Positions 1 through 11,400 of a DNA stretch of 64,000 bases are shown here, in pieces. The notes beneath the pieces were generated by a model. It was not told the DNA's origin, made no database searches, and saw only the letters and a list, made by a program, of their open reading frames with translations. Position 1 is the stretch's first letter. Each line of letters begins with the position of its first letter. Source of the stretch: Capillidium heterosporum (taxonomy: Eukaryota > Entomophthoromycota > Entomophthoromycetes > Entomophthorales > Capillidiaceae); contig WBMQ01000011.1 of the NCBI GenBank assembly GCA_016630905.1, positions 1,178,001 through 1,242,000 of the forward strand, in the 5' to 3' direction. Made by a program: the position numbers and the translations under genes.

Positions 1-8
1 TAACTTAC

Positions 9-123
9 AAGTCTTCTTGGATTCGGCACCAATTGGGTTGTCGTTCTCATCCAACAAAATGCACATCTCCCCCATCAATCTAACCTGCTCCTCATCGTAG
101 TTGTCCAAATCTAAACTTAGCAT
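9..123 (-). CDS. IDI1: isopentenyl-diphosphate delta-isomerase, first exon (partial)
   Basis: This is the 5' exon of an IPP isomerase, which interconverts isopentenyl and dimethylallyl diphosphate in sterol and isoprenoid synthesis. Reading the minus strand from the ATG at 123-121 gives [20 protein letters not shown], followed by [19 protein letters not shown]. This matches the characteristic IDI1 N-terminus (YDxEQxRLMEE.CILVDENDNxIGAxxKKxCH). The exon ends in a donor, GTAAGTTA, at 8-1, so the catalytic Nudix core lies beyond the left edge of the window. The ATG was chosen because an in-frame TAA lies just upstream, although an upstream coding exon cannot be excluded. The family call rests on a short stretch, but one that is very specific. 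Confidence 0.85.
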
Positions 124-2337
124 CTTGTCCTTGTCGTAGAATTAATTACAATGGTTGGAAAGCACTTGTGGATTCGGATTTATATTTTCTTGGATACCCC
201 TTGACCAACTTCGAACCAATAGCTCTCTACGATACTTTATTTTTGTATTACTACCTATCTGGGATTTATTCCTTAGAAACTTGTGCAATTAGATACAGAT
301 ACTTGAGGCGCCACTATTTAATTATTGGCTAGCGCTCCATCGAACGTTGTTAAAACTTTAGCCCCTAGTTTTAAGATTGCACGTCCTTTCAAAGCTTTAC
401 AGAGAATAGGTTTGAACCTTTCAATCTTTAAATGCCTCCTATATGCGTTAGCTTGTTGGGAATAGCAAGGCAGAGTAGAGTATCTGTATACTTGAATAGA
501 GCTTAAAGCTTATGCTCGATATTTAAATGCTATAGCTGTTAGATTGTGAATAGGATTCCTTTAGCTTAATGGATTGTTCTACCTCCATTCAGACATACTT
601 TATATTTGTATTTAATAGATTTACAAGAGAAAGTGATAAGGCAAACAGAAGGGGTGCAGACTATTTAGCACTAATTTAGCGTAGTAGAGTGAGTTTGTCT
701 AAATATTTGGCTTAAATTTAGGATGAGTATATAAATATTAAACTATCTGTACAGTTTTCTGATTCTTGTAATGAAGACAGTTCAAAAGTTTGATTGTTAC
801 CATATACTTTGTGGCAATGCATATTGATAGTTTATTTGAAACTGTTCCAAGAAACAATGCCAATTTCTTTACGAAAAATGTACTTGATTTACTATCAATG
901 TGTTTCCTTAATTGTACTTACTCCGTCCCGAATCAATGTACACTAAGTTACATCTATCTGAGGCAGATTACAAGGCCAGGAAAATATACGATTTGCAAAC
1001 TATCAAAGAAGTACAATGGCAGAATTCTCGCTCCGATACTATCCTACTGAACATGTAAAACGTTGTTCCTTAGGAGACTATCTCATAGGTAGATAAGCAG
1101 ACTTCCGTAGATTTCAAATGTATACAAAGGATAATCTCAAGGCTTTTGAAGGTATTGGAAATGGAAAAGGTCACATTGATACAAGTAGATATCCCTAAAA
1201 CTCAACAACTTGTCAAAATACAAAAAGGAAGTTGAATTGGTAAGATAAAGGGATAGCATATACACCTTACCAACCTGAGCCCAAAACATTTCAAATCATA
1301 ACCGTGTATAACGTTTTTGATGCATTCACAAGGATCAGCATTCAAAATTCCAATTTATAATGGGCTTGCAAACTACCTACAATATGGCAGGTCGGGATAT
1401 ACCTCCAATTGGAGTACAAGACGGCTGCCAAATATCCATAATAACCTATTTAATCCGAATATTTCAAACACCAAGTCACATAACAGCTGACGGCAATCAA
1501 AGTTACTTGAAAGAGGGGTGGTGATCAAACCAGTTGACTTTACAAGAATATTAATATAGAAGGTTAGTATATGGGGCAACTGCAAATTACCCGCTTTATA
1601 TTAGTTCAAGAATTAGAAAGAAATTTTGATCTTCTTAAAACTTAGGTAGAAACCTTATCGGGTATGCGAGATGTAGTCGTGATATTGCCTTTTGAGCTAT
1701 TCCTAAACCAATTTCAGTTACTATCAATGCTGGCTTTAGGCCCATTTTGCTGCTAGTCCGAACTGGACATTATTAGCTACTGTTCTTATCAAGGCTACAG
1801 TGATAGTTCTATCAAAATTCAAGTTGGTTTGAAGATCTAGTTCCATCCTAATATCCTACCTTCTATATAGGGACCATCGCAATAGTCACATGTTGGAAAA
1901 ACATTTTAACACCAACCAGGTCAACGATTCAATAGCTGAGTCACACCGATTTGAAGTGGAATTTCAATTTGGATTTTGGGAACCACCAAACTCTCATTTA
2001 CGCTTAGTTGCAGGAAAGTCCAATTATTGGCCGCAGATTGGAATCCGGCCAATAGGGATTAAACAATAGAGAACAAATTTAATGGCATTTTACCCCTTGG
2101 ACGAGACTGTAGTCACAGGAAAAGTTGGATAACAAAACTCAACAGCTCACGTTACTCAAATCGATATCAAGTTCTAAAACCTTGAACCATCAAGACAATA
2201 TCAAGTCTATATAAAAGGGTCAGGCCCTCAAACTAAAACTAACTTTTAAGTTTCAACTTTATATAGCAGTGTTTTTCGACAAAACATCAAACCAGCCCTT
2301 TCTATCTCAATTCCCGTTAAATATATAATTAGTTTGT
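124..2337. other. intergenic, no gene recognised
   Basis: This AT-rich stretch separates the divergent IDI1 and antiporter genes. Only short random open frames of at most 86 codons are present (for example 790-1050), with no recognisable motif. It must hold both promoters; a TATA box for the antiporter lies near its right end. Confidence 0.6.
2208..2216 (+). promoter_or_regulatory. TATA box of the antiporter gene
   Basis: The sequence TATATAAAAGG lies about 120 nt before the ATG of the NhaC-like antiporter and is followed by a CA/CT-rich leader. Several other genes in this window carry a similar TATATAAAAG element. Confidence 0.5.
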
Positions 2338-4614
2338 ATGAGGATAGACCAGCTACGACAACTTAGCTTAACGCTACTACTAACCTTCCTCACCTTCTTT
2401 ACCATTGTCAAAGGTCAGGATGCTCCCGCTGAGGAAAAACATTCGGTCGGAATATCGCTTTCCGGCGTCGACCTACCTAAAGTCGTGCTCTATGGCTACC
2501 CACTGAGTTTCCAGATCAACCTGTTACACGAGACAGGTAACCTATTTAACACTCAAAACATACTTACCTATTCTCTAGCCGCCAACTTAAGTTTAACATA
2601 CAAAGTCAGTGAAGGGTGGACTGATTCGGATATGAAGGTGATTGGTGAAGGTAAATTGGCTACTAGCCCTGACAACTCATTGAGTGTCAGTGGTGATGTC
2701 CCCCAAGGTTTCACTATCGGCGCCTATTCGGTAGGCGACTTCAACGTCACCAACGCGGTCAGCCGTCAGATCACCGTCGAGATCAACAGCGACAAAGGCT
2801 TGATCGGTACTGCAACTGGTGTCATCCATGGCATGCCCGGTGTCGTCACCTTGATCCCCATCGTCATCCTACTTGCTGTCGCCCTCTTCTCCTCCCAGGC
2901 TTTGTTCGCCCTTATGCTGGGATTATTCCTAGCCGCCATGTTCATCAATGGTTTCAACCCGGTCCTAGGTTTCCTGCGTATGTTGGATTACTACACCATC
3001 AAGGCACTGTCCAACGCCGACAACGCCAAAATCGTCTTATTCACCTTCTACCTCTCCGGTCTTATCGCCTTGATCCAGAAGTCAGGTGGTGCCCATGGCA
3101 TGGCCCAGACTGTAACCAAGTTTGCTACCAACAGATGGAGAGGCCAGTGGGCCACTTTCATTGTAGGCATCGTCATCTTCTTTGACGATTTCGCCTCCTG
3201 TTTGATCGTCGGTTCCAACATGCAGCCTGTCACCGATACCTTGTGGCTGAGTCGTGAAAAGTTGGCCTTCCTGGTTCACGCCACCTCCTCACCTCCTGCT
3301 TCGATTGCCCCCATCTCCTCCTGGATTGGTTTCGAGTTAGGTCTGATCAAAGCCCAGCTCAGCATCCTCAAGATTGAGGCTGAGCCCTTCATCCTGTTTT
3401 TGGAGACCATTGAGTCCCGTTTCTATCCCCTCTACATGTTGATCTTCATCATCATCATCCTGGCCTTGAAGCGTGATTTCGGTCCCATGTTGGTTGCCGA
3501 ACGCCGTGCCCTCTACGCCAAGCGCCTGGTCAAAGACGATACCGTTCTTATTGGTGATGTTAACGATACCGATCCCCTCAAGCCCGACGACAGCACTCCC
3601 CTTAGATGGTTCAACGCCATCATCCCCGTCTTTGTTGTCATCGCCGTCACCGTCGTCGCTCTCTTCGTCAGTGGTTACTACTCCCAGTTGGCCAACGAGG
3701 TCCCCGATCTGTCGGCCAAGGGTCTCGCTGGTTCGGGTGATCCCTACGGGTCTTTGCTGTACTCCTCCTTCTTGGCCTGTATCATTAGTATGATCCTGTA
3801 CAAGGTCCAGGGTATTATGTCCTTCCAGCTGAGTATCGCCATCTTCATCCACGGTATTAAGGAGATCTGCGAGCCTTTATTGATTTTGATCTTGGCCTGG
3901 TCCATCGGTTATGCCTTCTCCGATCTAGGTGCCGCCTCCTTCATCGTCAGCTCCCTATCCACTACCTTGGACCCCCGATCTCTGCCAACCTTGGTCTTCA
4001 TCATCTCCTGTATCATCTCGTTCACCACCGGTACCTCCTGGGGAACTATGTCCATCATGTTCCCACTCGTCATCCCCCTCGTCAATGCTAGTGCCCCCAA
4101 CGACCACAACTTACTAGTTCACTCCATTTCCTCCATCTTGACCGGTGCCATCTTTGGTGATCAGTGTTCTCCTATCTCCGGTACTTCGATCCTGTCCGCT
4201 CTATCCTCCAAATGTCCCGTCCGTGATCACGTCACCACCCAGCTACCTTACGCTTTGTTGGTTGCCTTCACTTCGGTGCTGTTCGGTTACCTGCCTGTCG
4301 GTTTCAACGCCTACCCCGCATGGGCCGGTCTGTTAGTCGGTACCGCCTTCATGACCATCGTCGTCTTCTTAATCGGTACCAAGACCGAGTCTCATGACTT
4401 GGGCAAGTGGGATTTGTTGATGCAGAAGTTGGGTCGCCCTGTCACCGCTGAATCCTACAAGCATGAGGATATTCACTCTGAGCACATTGTCATGCAGAAC
4501 AAGTTGGATCGACAGACTGCTTCTAAGGAGGACTTCAGTATTATCCCCAACTCGGTTGAGGATGGTCCTGTAGAATCCCCCGACCAGGCCCATGCCGATG
4601 CTCCCAAGCCCTAA
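2338..4614 (+). CDS. Na+/H+ antiporter, NhaC-like family
   Basis: An uninterrupted 758-residue frame for a polytopic membrane protein. Residues 1-26 form a hydrophobic signal sequence ending near VKGQ. A soluble extracytoplasmic segment of about 140 residues follows, then roughly a dozen hydrophobic segments between about residues 165 and 690. The motif FFDDFASCLIVG (about residue 281) matches the conserved acidic membrane motif of NhaC-type antiporters, and SSPPASIAPISSW and FTTGTSWGTMSIMFPL are further signatures of that family. The role expected from the family is exchange of sodium for protons at the plasma or an internal membrane. The hydrophilic C-terminal tail after about residue 690 is probably cytosolic. 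The gene is intronless and markedly more GC-rich and C-ending in codon use than its flanks, which suggests strong expression. The ATG is the first after a TATA box and precedes the signal peptide. Ion specificity cannot be read from the sequence. Confidence 0.85.
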   Translation: MRIDQLRQLSLTLLLTFLTFFTIVKGQDAPAEEKHSVGISLSGVDLPKVVLYGYPLSFQINLLHETGNLFNTQNILTYSLAANLSLTYKVSEGWTDSDMKVIGEGKLATSPDNSLSVSGDVPQGFTIGAYSVGDFNVTNAVSRQITVEINSDKGLIGTATGVIHGMPGVVTLIPIVILLAVALFSSQALFALMLGLFLAAMFINGFNPVLGFLRMLDYYTIKALSNADNAKIVLFTFYLSGLIALIQKSGGAHGMAQTVTKFATNRWRGQWATFIVGIVIFFDDFASCLIVGSNMQPVTDTLWLSREKLAFLVHATSSPPASIAPISSWIGFELGLIKAQLSILKIEAEPFILFLETIESRFYPLYMLIFIIIILALKRDFGPMLVAERRALYAKRLVKDDTVLIGDVNDTDPLKPDDSTPLRWFNAIIPVFVVIAVTVVALFVSGYYSQLANEVPDLSAKGLAGSGDPYGSLLYSSFLACIISMILYKVQGIMSFQLSIAIFIHGIKEICEPLLILILAWSIGYAFSDLGAASFIVSSLSTTLDPRSLPTLVFIISCIISFTTGTSWGTMSIMFPLVIPLVNASAPNDHNLLVHSISSILTGAIFGDQCSPISGTSILSALSSKCPVRDHVTTQLPYALLVAFTSVLFGYLPVGFNAYPAWAGLLVGTAFMTIVVFLIGTKTESHDLGKWDLLMQKLGRPVTAESYKHEDIHSEHIVMQNKLDRQTASKEDFSIIPNSVEDGPVESPDQAHADAPKP

Positions 4615-5687
4615 AAACTTTTAATATTTTCTTTTCCTAAATAACTAACTTTCTATGCCTACCCTATTAATAAAATAAGTTTTTATTACATACAGTATAC
4701 TTTTAGAATGATATCTATTTTTGTATTTGGATGTTTCAAAGTGAAAATCTAGCCAAAAGCCAGGGAAGTGTTAATGGACTCCTTTAGATCGCTTGATACC
4801 ATCTTGCTTTAGTTTGTATCGGATCTAAGTATCCAGCTATAGCTTCAATAGATACATGTTCTATTATTATTAGATCGATAATGTATATATAAACATGGAT
4901 AGCTTAATTATAAAATAGAAAGAGTGATAAGTTTTTTAGATAGTATAGTTGTAAACTCATCAGTTTTGATCTTATAAAATCCTGTTTCTTGAGGAAACAA
5001 AGATTCTCTTAAAGATATCTCTTCAAAACAATCATACTGCCTTGAAGTGCCCAAAAGTACAGTAGATTTATGGTATGGACTCTATTAAGAGGTGATGATA
5101 TATATATCAAAAGAGCCAAGATCTATAAATAGAAATATCACTAGGTGAATGCTCCGGTAGAACTAGTGCTCGTTCAAACTATATGGTATCAAGTTGTGGC
5201 TATAACGTCTATCCTTCAGCTTAACCCAACTGTTTGCAAGCTTACATTGCCTGTTTCTTAAAAGCTTTGGCTTATATGTTGACCAGACAATTATATCCAA
5301 ACCTTAAAGTTAGTTATTTTAACAGAATGCAAATTCGATACAGGTCAAGATAGTTGTCTTTTTCCTATAAATAAACATTATTTACGTCCCTCTTATATTG
5401 TCCAGTTTATACCAATGAAGGAATATAAATTGAACTATATAAAAGGGACGGAGATAATGTTGGTTTGATTTGAACCAAAATATAAAAACTCCATACATCC
5501 AATAAAATTTGCTTAGAACCACCTACGTAAATTGAAATAGCTTGTCATCTCAGTAAAATCAACTTTATAAGGTTGCCCTGATACTGATAACTTCGGATAG
5601 TATAGTAATTAAATCATTCAAATTCAAACTTTATACTTATTATATACTAGCTTTTTATTACAAATATCCAATCTTTTAGTATCACCT
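4615..5687. other. intergenic, 3' flank of antiporter and promoter of dynein intermediate chain
   Basis: AT-rich DNA without a supportable gene. A TATATAAAAGGG element at 5436-5447 is the likely TATA box of the dynein gene, about 240 nt before its ATG. Confidence 0.5.
5436..5447 (+). promoter_or_regulatory. candidate TATA box of the dynein intermediate chain gene
   Basis: TATATAAAAGGG has the same form as the element before the antiporter gene. It lies about 240 nt upstream of the dynein intermediate chain ATG, which leaves a long leader, so assignment is tentative. Confidence 0.35.
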
Positions 5688-8077
5688 ATGGATAAAAGAA
5701 GAGAAGAGTTAGAGAAGAAGAGGGTTCGATTAGCAGCTCTCCGACAAGAGCGTGAAGAGCGTAAGGCAGAGTTGTTGGCAGCCCAACCCTCCCCTACTCT
5801 AAATGCACCTTCAACTGGGGGTATCAACCGCTCACGAACTTTCGCTGCTCGCGGTAGGGCCAGTGCAACTTTGACGCCAACCAGCTCTGAGGCTCCAGAG
5901 TTACACACTAGAGGTGCCAGTATAAGCGGCGCCATCGAAACTACCGCATTGAGACGGAACATCGACATGTTAGTTGAAGAATTTGTACCCGAGCGGGCAC
6001 CTTCAGCTGCTTCAAGCATTTCGGATAAATTTGCAACGCCATTATCCTCAACCGACCCTACTCGCGTCACCTCCCCGCTAGCACAACAGACTACTGTTCG
6101 ACCTGTTCCAAAATTAACTACAGTACAAGCCCTAATTTACGACATACCACCACAGGAAAGAGTCGTCTACAGCAAGGAAGCTCAGACTACATTAACTATG
6201 GCCGATTCCGCCTATTACGATGAAGCCGAAGTCAACCGCCGTGTCGAAGAAGCTAGGCAGAAGGATGAAGAAGAAAGGCAGCTGAAGTTGGAAGAGGAAG
6301 CCCGCATAAAGGCTGAGGAAGAGGCAGCTAGGTTGGCGGCTGAACAGGAAGGTGAAGAAGATGACATCCCTGAGCTTACTGAGGAAGAGAAGGCTGGGAT
6401 AATTACTTCCGAGCATTTCAAAGAGTTTTTGGACAACTCATCCAAAGTCATCGAGCGTGCTCTAGGTGAGAAATACGACTTTATGATCGATTACACGGCG
6501 TACGATACGGCAAATGAGGATAGTAGCCGAATGGACAGCGTTAAGCGCATCGCACTCTTTGCCGACGATCGTATTACCCGCCATCGCTCCGTAATGGACA
6601 TTCACTGGTCCCCCAACCACTCCGAATTGCTGTTAGGTGCGTACAATAAGAACGTCTTAGCGGCTAATGAGCCTGACGGTCTCGTTGCTATTTGGAATTT
6701 GCATTTAGCTGATCGTCCCGAGTTTACGTTCCATGCTCAGGTAAATTTAGAACATACACATGCTTATTTTATCTTTGCAGCTCTTTAAGTTAAAATGTTA
6801 ATAATATGATAAATAGTCTGATGTCTTAACAGCCAAGTTTTCGGCGCATCACCCACATCTTATACTTGGCTGGAACTTATTCGGGCCAGGTAGTCATTTG
6901 GGATACTAGGTCCAAGTCCAAACTGCCGGTCCTCTCTTCACCTTTAACCTCAATCGGCCACACCCATCCCGTATATCACATCGATTTGATAGGTACGCAC
7001 CAGACGCTTGCCGCGGTGTCAGCTTCGACCGACGGGATGGTTTGTACGTGGCAATTAGATATGCTTGCTCAACCACAGGTACCTATACGGCATCTTTATT
7101 ATTAAATATAGGATAGGATATCCTTGAGCTTTCTCATACCGGGCATCCAAGAACCGATGAAGTGGCGATAACTAAGCTAGGATTCCTTGCCAATGAAACC
7201 GCCACCTTCTTGGTCGGAACTGAAGAGGGCACCTTGTACCATGCCCATCGCTATGAACGTGCTGGAAGGTATTAGTTTTTGTTACATATTCGCTTACATT
7301 GAAATAGCAAAGCTGGTATCCACCCACATCACAGCTACAAGGGACATACCGGCCCTGTAACTGGTTTATCTTGCCACCCTACACAATCCCAAGGTACCAC
7401 CGATTACTCTGATCTCTTCTTGACCTCGTCTTTTGATTGGTCCGTCAAGTTGTGGCGTGCTAAAGTAAGTAGCTATATAATATGCAACTAATCATCCTTT
7501 TCAAGTCGGCTTCCCAAGCCAACCCCACTACAAGCTCCCTTACCGGCCAGCCTTCGCAGAGTATCCAACCCATTCATTCGTTCGAACATGGTGGTGACTA
7601 CGTCTATGATGTCCAATGGTCTCCTACCCACCCGGCCATGTTCGGTGTCGTAGACGGTTGTGGTCACTTTGACTTGTGGAATTTGAACGTGGACACCGAG
7701 GTAATTTCTATTTTATGCTACATTTCTAACACCCACCCTTAAACTTCTAGGCCCCTATAGTATCTACACCTGTATCAGAGCGCGCTCTCAACAAGCTGGC
7801 TTGGCATCGTGACGGCAACAAGGTTGCAGTCGGTGCTTCTGATGGTCAGCTATGTGTTTACGAGCTGGGAGACGTAAGTTTTTAGTTAGCAACTTACTTA
7901 AGCTTTGTTTAGATGGTTAACCCTTCCGCCGAGGATTGGGAGCAGTTACAACGTACCTTGACCGAACTTTCGGCAGCTTCGGCTTCCAACTCTACTAATA
8001 TCAAATCCCATTCGACTTCCTCTCTCTCCGATTTCACATCTGGTCTAAGTGGTTATTCGATGCGATCTGGAGTCTAG
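5688..8077 (+). CDS. cytoplasmic dynein intermediate chain, with one +1 frame break
   Basis: A WD-repeat subunit of cytoplasmic dynein that links the motor to dynactin. Exons: 5688-6740, 6817-7078, 7117-7268, 7308-7464, 7506-7700, 7751-7873, 7913-8077; predicted length 701 aa if one base is skipped. Residues 1-35 form the charged N-terminal helix ([20 protein letters not shown]) that binds p150Glued in this family. A second Glu-rich coiled segment lies near residues 175-235. WD repeats fill the C-terminal half ([89 protein letters not shown]). Exon 2 opens with [17 protein letters not shown] and must then move +1 at about 6868 (CTT-G-GCT) to read AGTYSGQ. Both sides are strongly conserved dynein sequence. 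An alternative acceptor at 6831-6832 keeps one frame but destroys the conserved SDVLTAKF block. The identity is secure; the status of the extra base is not. Confidence 0.9.
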
Positions 8078-8423
8078 CTTTAAATGATGATAAAGTTTTA
8101 AAGTATAAATTTGGTTAGTGTACTGTTTTGTTTGCCATGAAAACTATTTGAAATGCTCGAGATATAACATATATTCATAATAAAGTAAATACCAGTGACT
8201 ATAGTTTAAGTTCTAAAACTACTATCAAATTAGTAAGCACCTGAAATAAAAAGTAAAGGTTGGAGACTTTGAAGCTATAGCTGCTTGAACTATACTAGCA
8301 AACTAATTTTATTTTGATATTCATCTACAGATAAATCTCACAGGAGAAGATATTATAATTAACATTAATTAAATATAGATTAGTACGATTTCAAATCCCA
8401 AAAATATATCCAAAATTCAAAAG
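8078..8423. other. convergent 3' flanks of dynein and calcium-channel genes
   Basis: About 350 nt of AT-rich DNA between two genes whose 3' ends face each other. AATAAA-like words (for example near 8180) could serve polyadenylation. No gene is seen. Confidence 0.5.
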
Positions 8424-11400
8424 CTATCGCTTGGAAGGTTCGTCCTCAAAGAAGCTTTGCCATGCATTGGATTCCAAAGAGTCCATCAAGTTGAATGCAG
8501 TGATCTCGTCCACCAAGGCGCCACTCGTATCCAAGTAAGGCGAGGTAGGTGAAATGCTAACGGAAGGTAGGACGTTGGGTAGATAGGCGCTGTAGCCTGA
8601 TGCCGTAGAGTTGTTAGACATCTTTCGAGCGATGTTCAGCTGGGAATGAGACAAAGTTTTCTTTACCATGTTGGATAGGCTCGGCGACCGGTTAGGCTCC
8701 TTGTGAGGGACGCCCAACTGTGGTGAACTGACATCCAAACTTCGTACCGAGCTTCGACTGCGGCCAGTTCGTGATCTTTCATTGGGGCTGACGTCATGGG
8801 GAAGCCCAAATGTATCGATTACGATCTCGGGGAGCGGGGCTGAGAAGGGAGATGGGAAGGGACTGCCGCTTCGCTTGAGCTTCAGGTGGTTGATGAACTT
8901 CCTACGCAAGATAAGCGTACGGAAGAAACCAAGGGCTTTCTCCTGTTGATAAGTTTCCAAAATTTGAATCTTCTTCTTTCTAAAGGCAATTAGGTCGTCG
9001 ATTCGTAGGCAGTGGTCGGGGTTTACGAGTTTGTACTGACTCAACAAGATAAGTATGTTGGTTATCGATATACCCTTTGAACCTTCTACATGGGTTAGAG
9101 CATGGTAATAAAACATATTGAATTTATGTCGGCGTCGCAAAGTCTTCCGAAGTGAAATTTGGTTTAGCTTCGAGTTGAGCCACTTGAAGTAGTTGGAATG
9201 GCCAATGTCGTTATCCTTACCACCTGATTTACCGACCAAAAGTTCCGTACCAGTTTCATCAAGGTCGCTGTCTTTACTGCTCGATCCTGAAATCGCCGTC
9301 CACGTCGCTTGTAGGCTGGAAATGTCGTAGTCAGAATCGAAGAAACGTAGCTGAAAAGGCTTTTGGAAGGCACGCATAAGCTTGACGAGATCTTTGGTCG
9401 GAATATAGCCTTTCCCATATCGATCGAATTGACTCCACACCTTCTTGAAGTGCCTGATATCTTGTCGGTTAAGTAGAGAAAACGAAGCCGCTATCTCATA
9501 GCAGTAGTTGAAGTTGTCCATCACTACGACGACGAACATGTTGGTAAAGATGTACATTGACAGGAAGTTGAAGGAGAGAAACAAGGTGTAGGCCCAGAAA
9601 GGATTGCCGCAGTCCGAATTCAGATAGTCGTGAGGGTCGATGACGCAGTAAGGAGCTTCAACTGTGTAGTCGTGCATAACATCGTTCCAAGCTTCACCAG
9701 TAGTCATCCGGAACATCAATAGCATGGCGTTTCCAAAGGATTTGAAGTTGGCTAACTCGGAGCCGCTAGCTCCAATCTTGGTCAAGCCAAACATCTGGGT
9801 GAAGAAAATACAGTAGACTATGTATAGGATAAGCCAGATATAAAGGGTCCTTAAAATATCGGGCAAACTAGCTCTAAAAATAAAGTTAATACAGTAAACT
9901 AAGAAACAGTGGTAAAAATAGACTTACAGGGCGATGCTACTGAGCTCAGCAAGACTGTCGGATTTGGTAATAAGCTTGAAGGTGACTAAAAGGGTCAATA
10001 TGTTGGATATGTCGTTAATGACAACATTTTTGGGATTCTGGATCGCATATATTGTCCCAATCAATGCCGATAAATTGATGAGTGCATGGACCAAAGTCCA
10101 GGGTCTGCGAGCATAAGCAGCAAAACCCAAACCTACTATCTTAAATATTAAATCCAACGATACCAATATAAGGCAGACCAGGATACAGTGGTTCTTAATC
10201 CGCACTACATTTTGTCCTTGTCCATTAAACTCTGTTATCAAAAGTAAAAGAATTATAATGTAGAGACCAGTAAGGACATTGGGCCACCAACCCTTCTTTT
10301 CAGTAGCTCGCTTGAAACACCACTTCTTCATCTTTCCAAAGTACGATCGCGAATTATAAGTAACGCTTGGTCTGAAAGAAGGTTCCACTTGGGACAGTTG
10401 CTTATGCAAATCAATCCAACGTCTCTGGTCAGCCGTCAAATGTGATATTCCAGTATAGACACGGTAGTTCTCGATAATTACGGCTACGAACATGGACAAA
10501 ACGATAATTGTTCCGACAACATAAAAGAAAATGGGGTACAGGCAGTTCCACCAACTTATCTCTGGAATAGGTTGTGTATCCTTACCACTGATAGACATCA
10601 ATCCAGTCATCACATCTACCCACTTTTCACCCGATAAAACTTCGACGAGGATCAATAGTGCTGAAGGAAAAGTGTCGAAGCTAAAATTGTCATGATTCCC
10701 CCATACCCGAGGGATTACGATGTTGTTGGAGGTTCTAAAAAATCCTTTGCAGTGGTCGATGGTTTTTACGTCTGGATCGTTACAGGAAGCCAACTTGCCA
10801 TCAAAAATAAGCTGCCCATAGAATGCGTAGGGTATAATGAAAGATATCAGTAGAATGGATACGTCCAATATCAAGGGAAATCCAACGACAAATACACCGT
10901 ATAGAGCATTTTGGACTTTGTTGGAGAAGCTAGTTAGACGTAAGGCACGTAATGCTTTCAGCGCCCTGAGTGCCTGGCTGAAGTGAGAACTGTCGTGAAC
11001 AGAGACACTAATGTCAACCGCGTACAGAACCAAAACTAGAAAATCAACTCGGTACCACATATTCTTCAGGTAAGCCTTGGGGGTGAAAAGGAAGCCATGG
11101 GCTATCGTCCGGACGACAAATTCTAGAAAGAAAATGGATGCCATAATGTAATCGACAATCCTTAGAGCATACAACTTATCCATATCGATTTGGCGCATTT
11201 CATTACGATAGTTTGGTGTGTTGATCAGCGCTAAAATGACGGTGATGACGATGGAAGTCCAGACTAGCAGGTTGAACAGGAAGTTTCGGGTACGCCAGGT
11301 CGGTACGCGTTTATCTTCCCTAGTGATCGGTGGGTCGGTTAAGGAAAGACAAAATTGACGTACGGGATGGTTCGGTATGAATATAAACCAGCTGCAGTTG

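Noticed and set aside
790-1585. Short frames at 790-1050 (+) and 1373-1585 (-)
   Set aside because: No motif, no coding bias and no splice partners; treated as chance frames.
2766-4593. Several long frames opposite to or overlapping the antiporter gene
   Set aside because: They are shadows of a GC-rich coding region; none has a recognisable motif and the antiporter frame carries all conserved family motifs.
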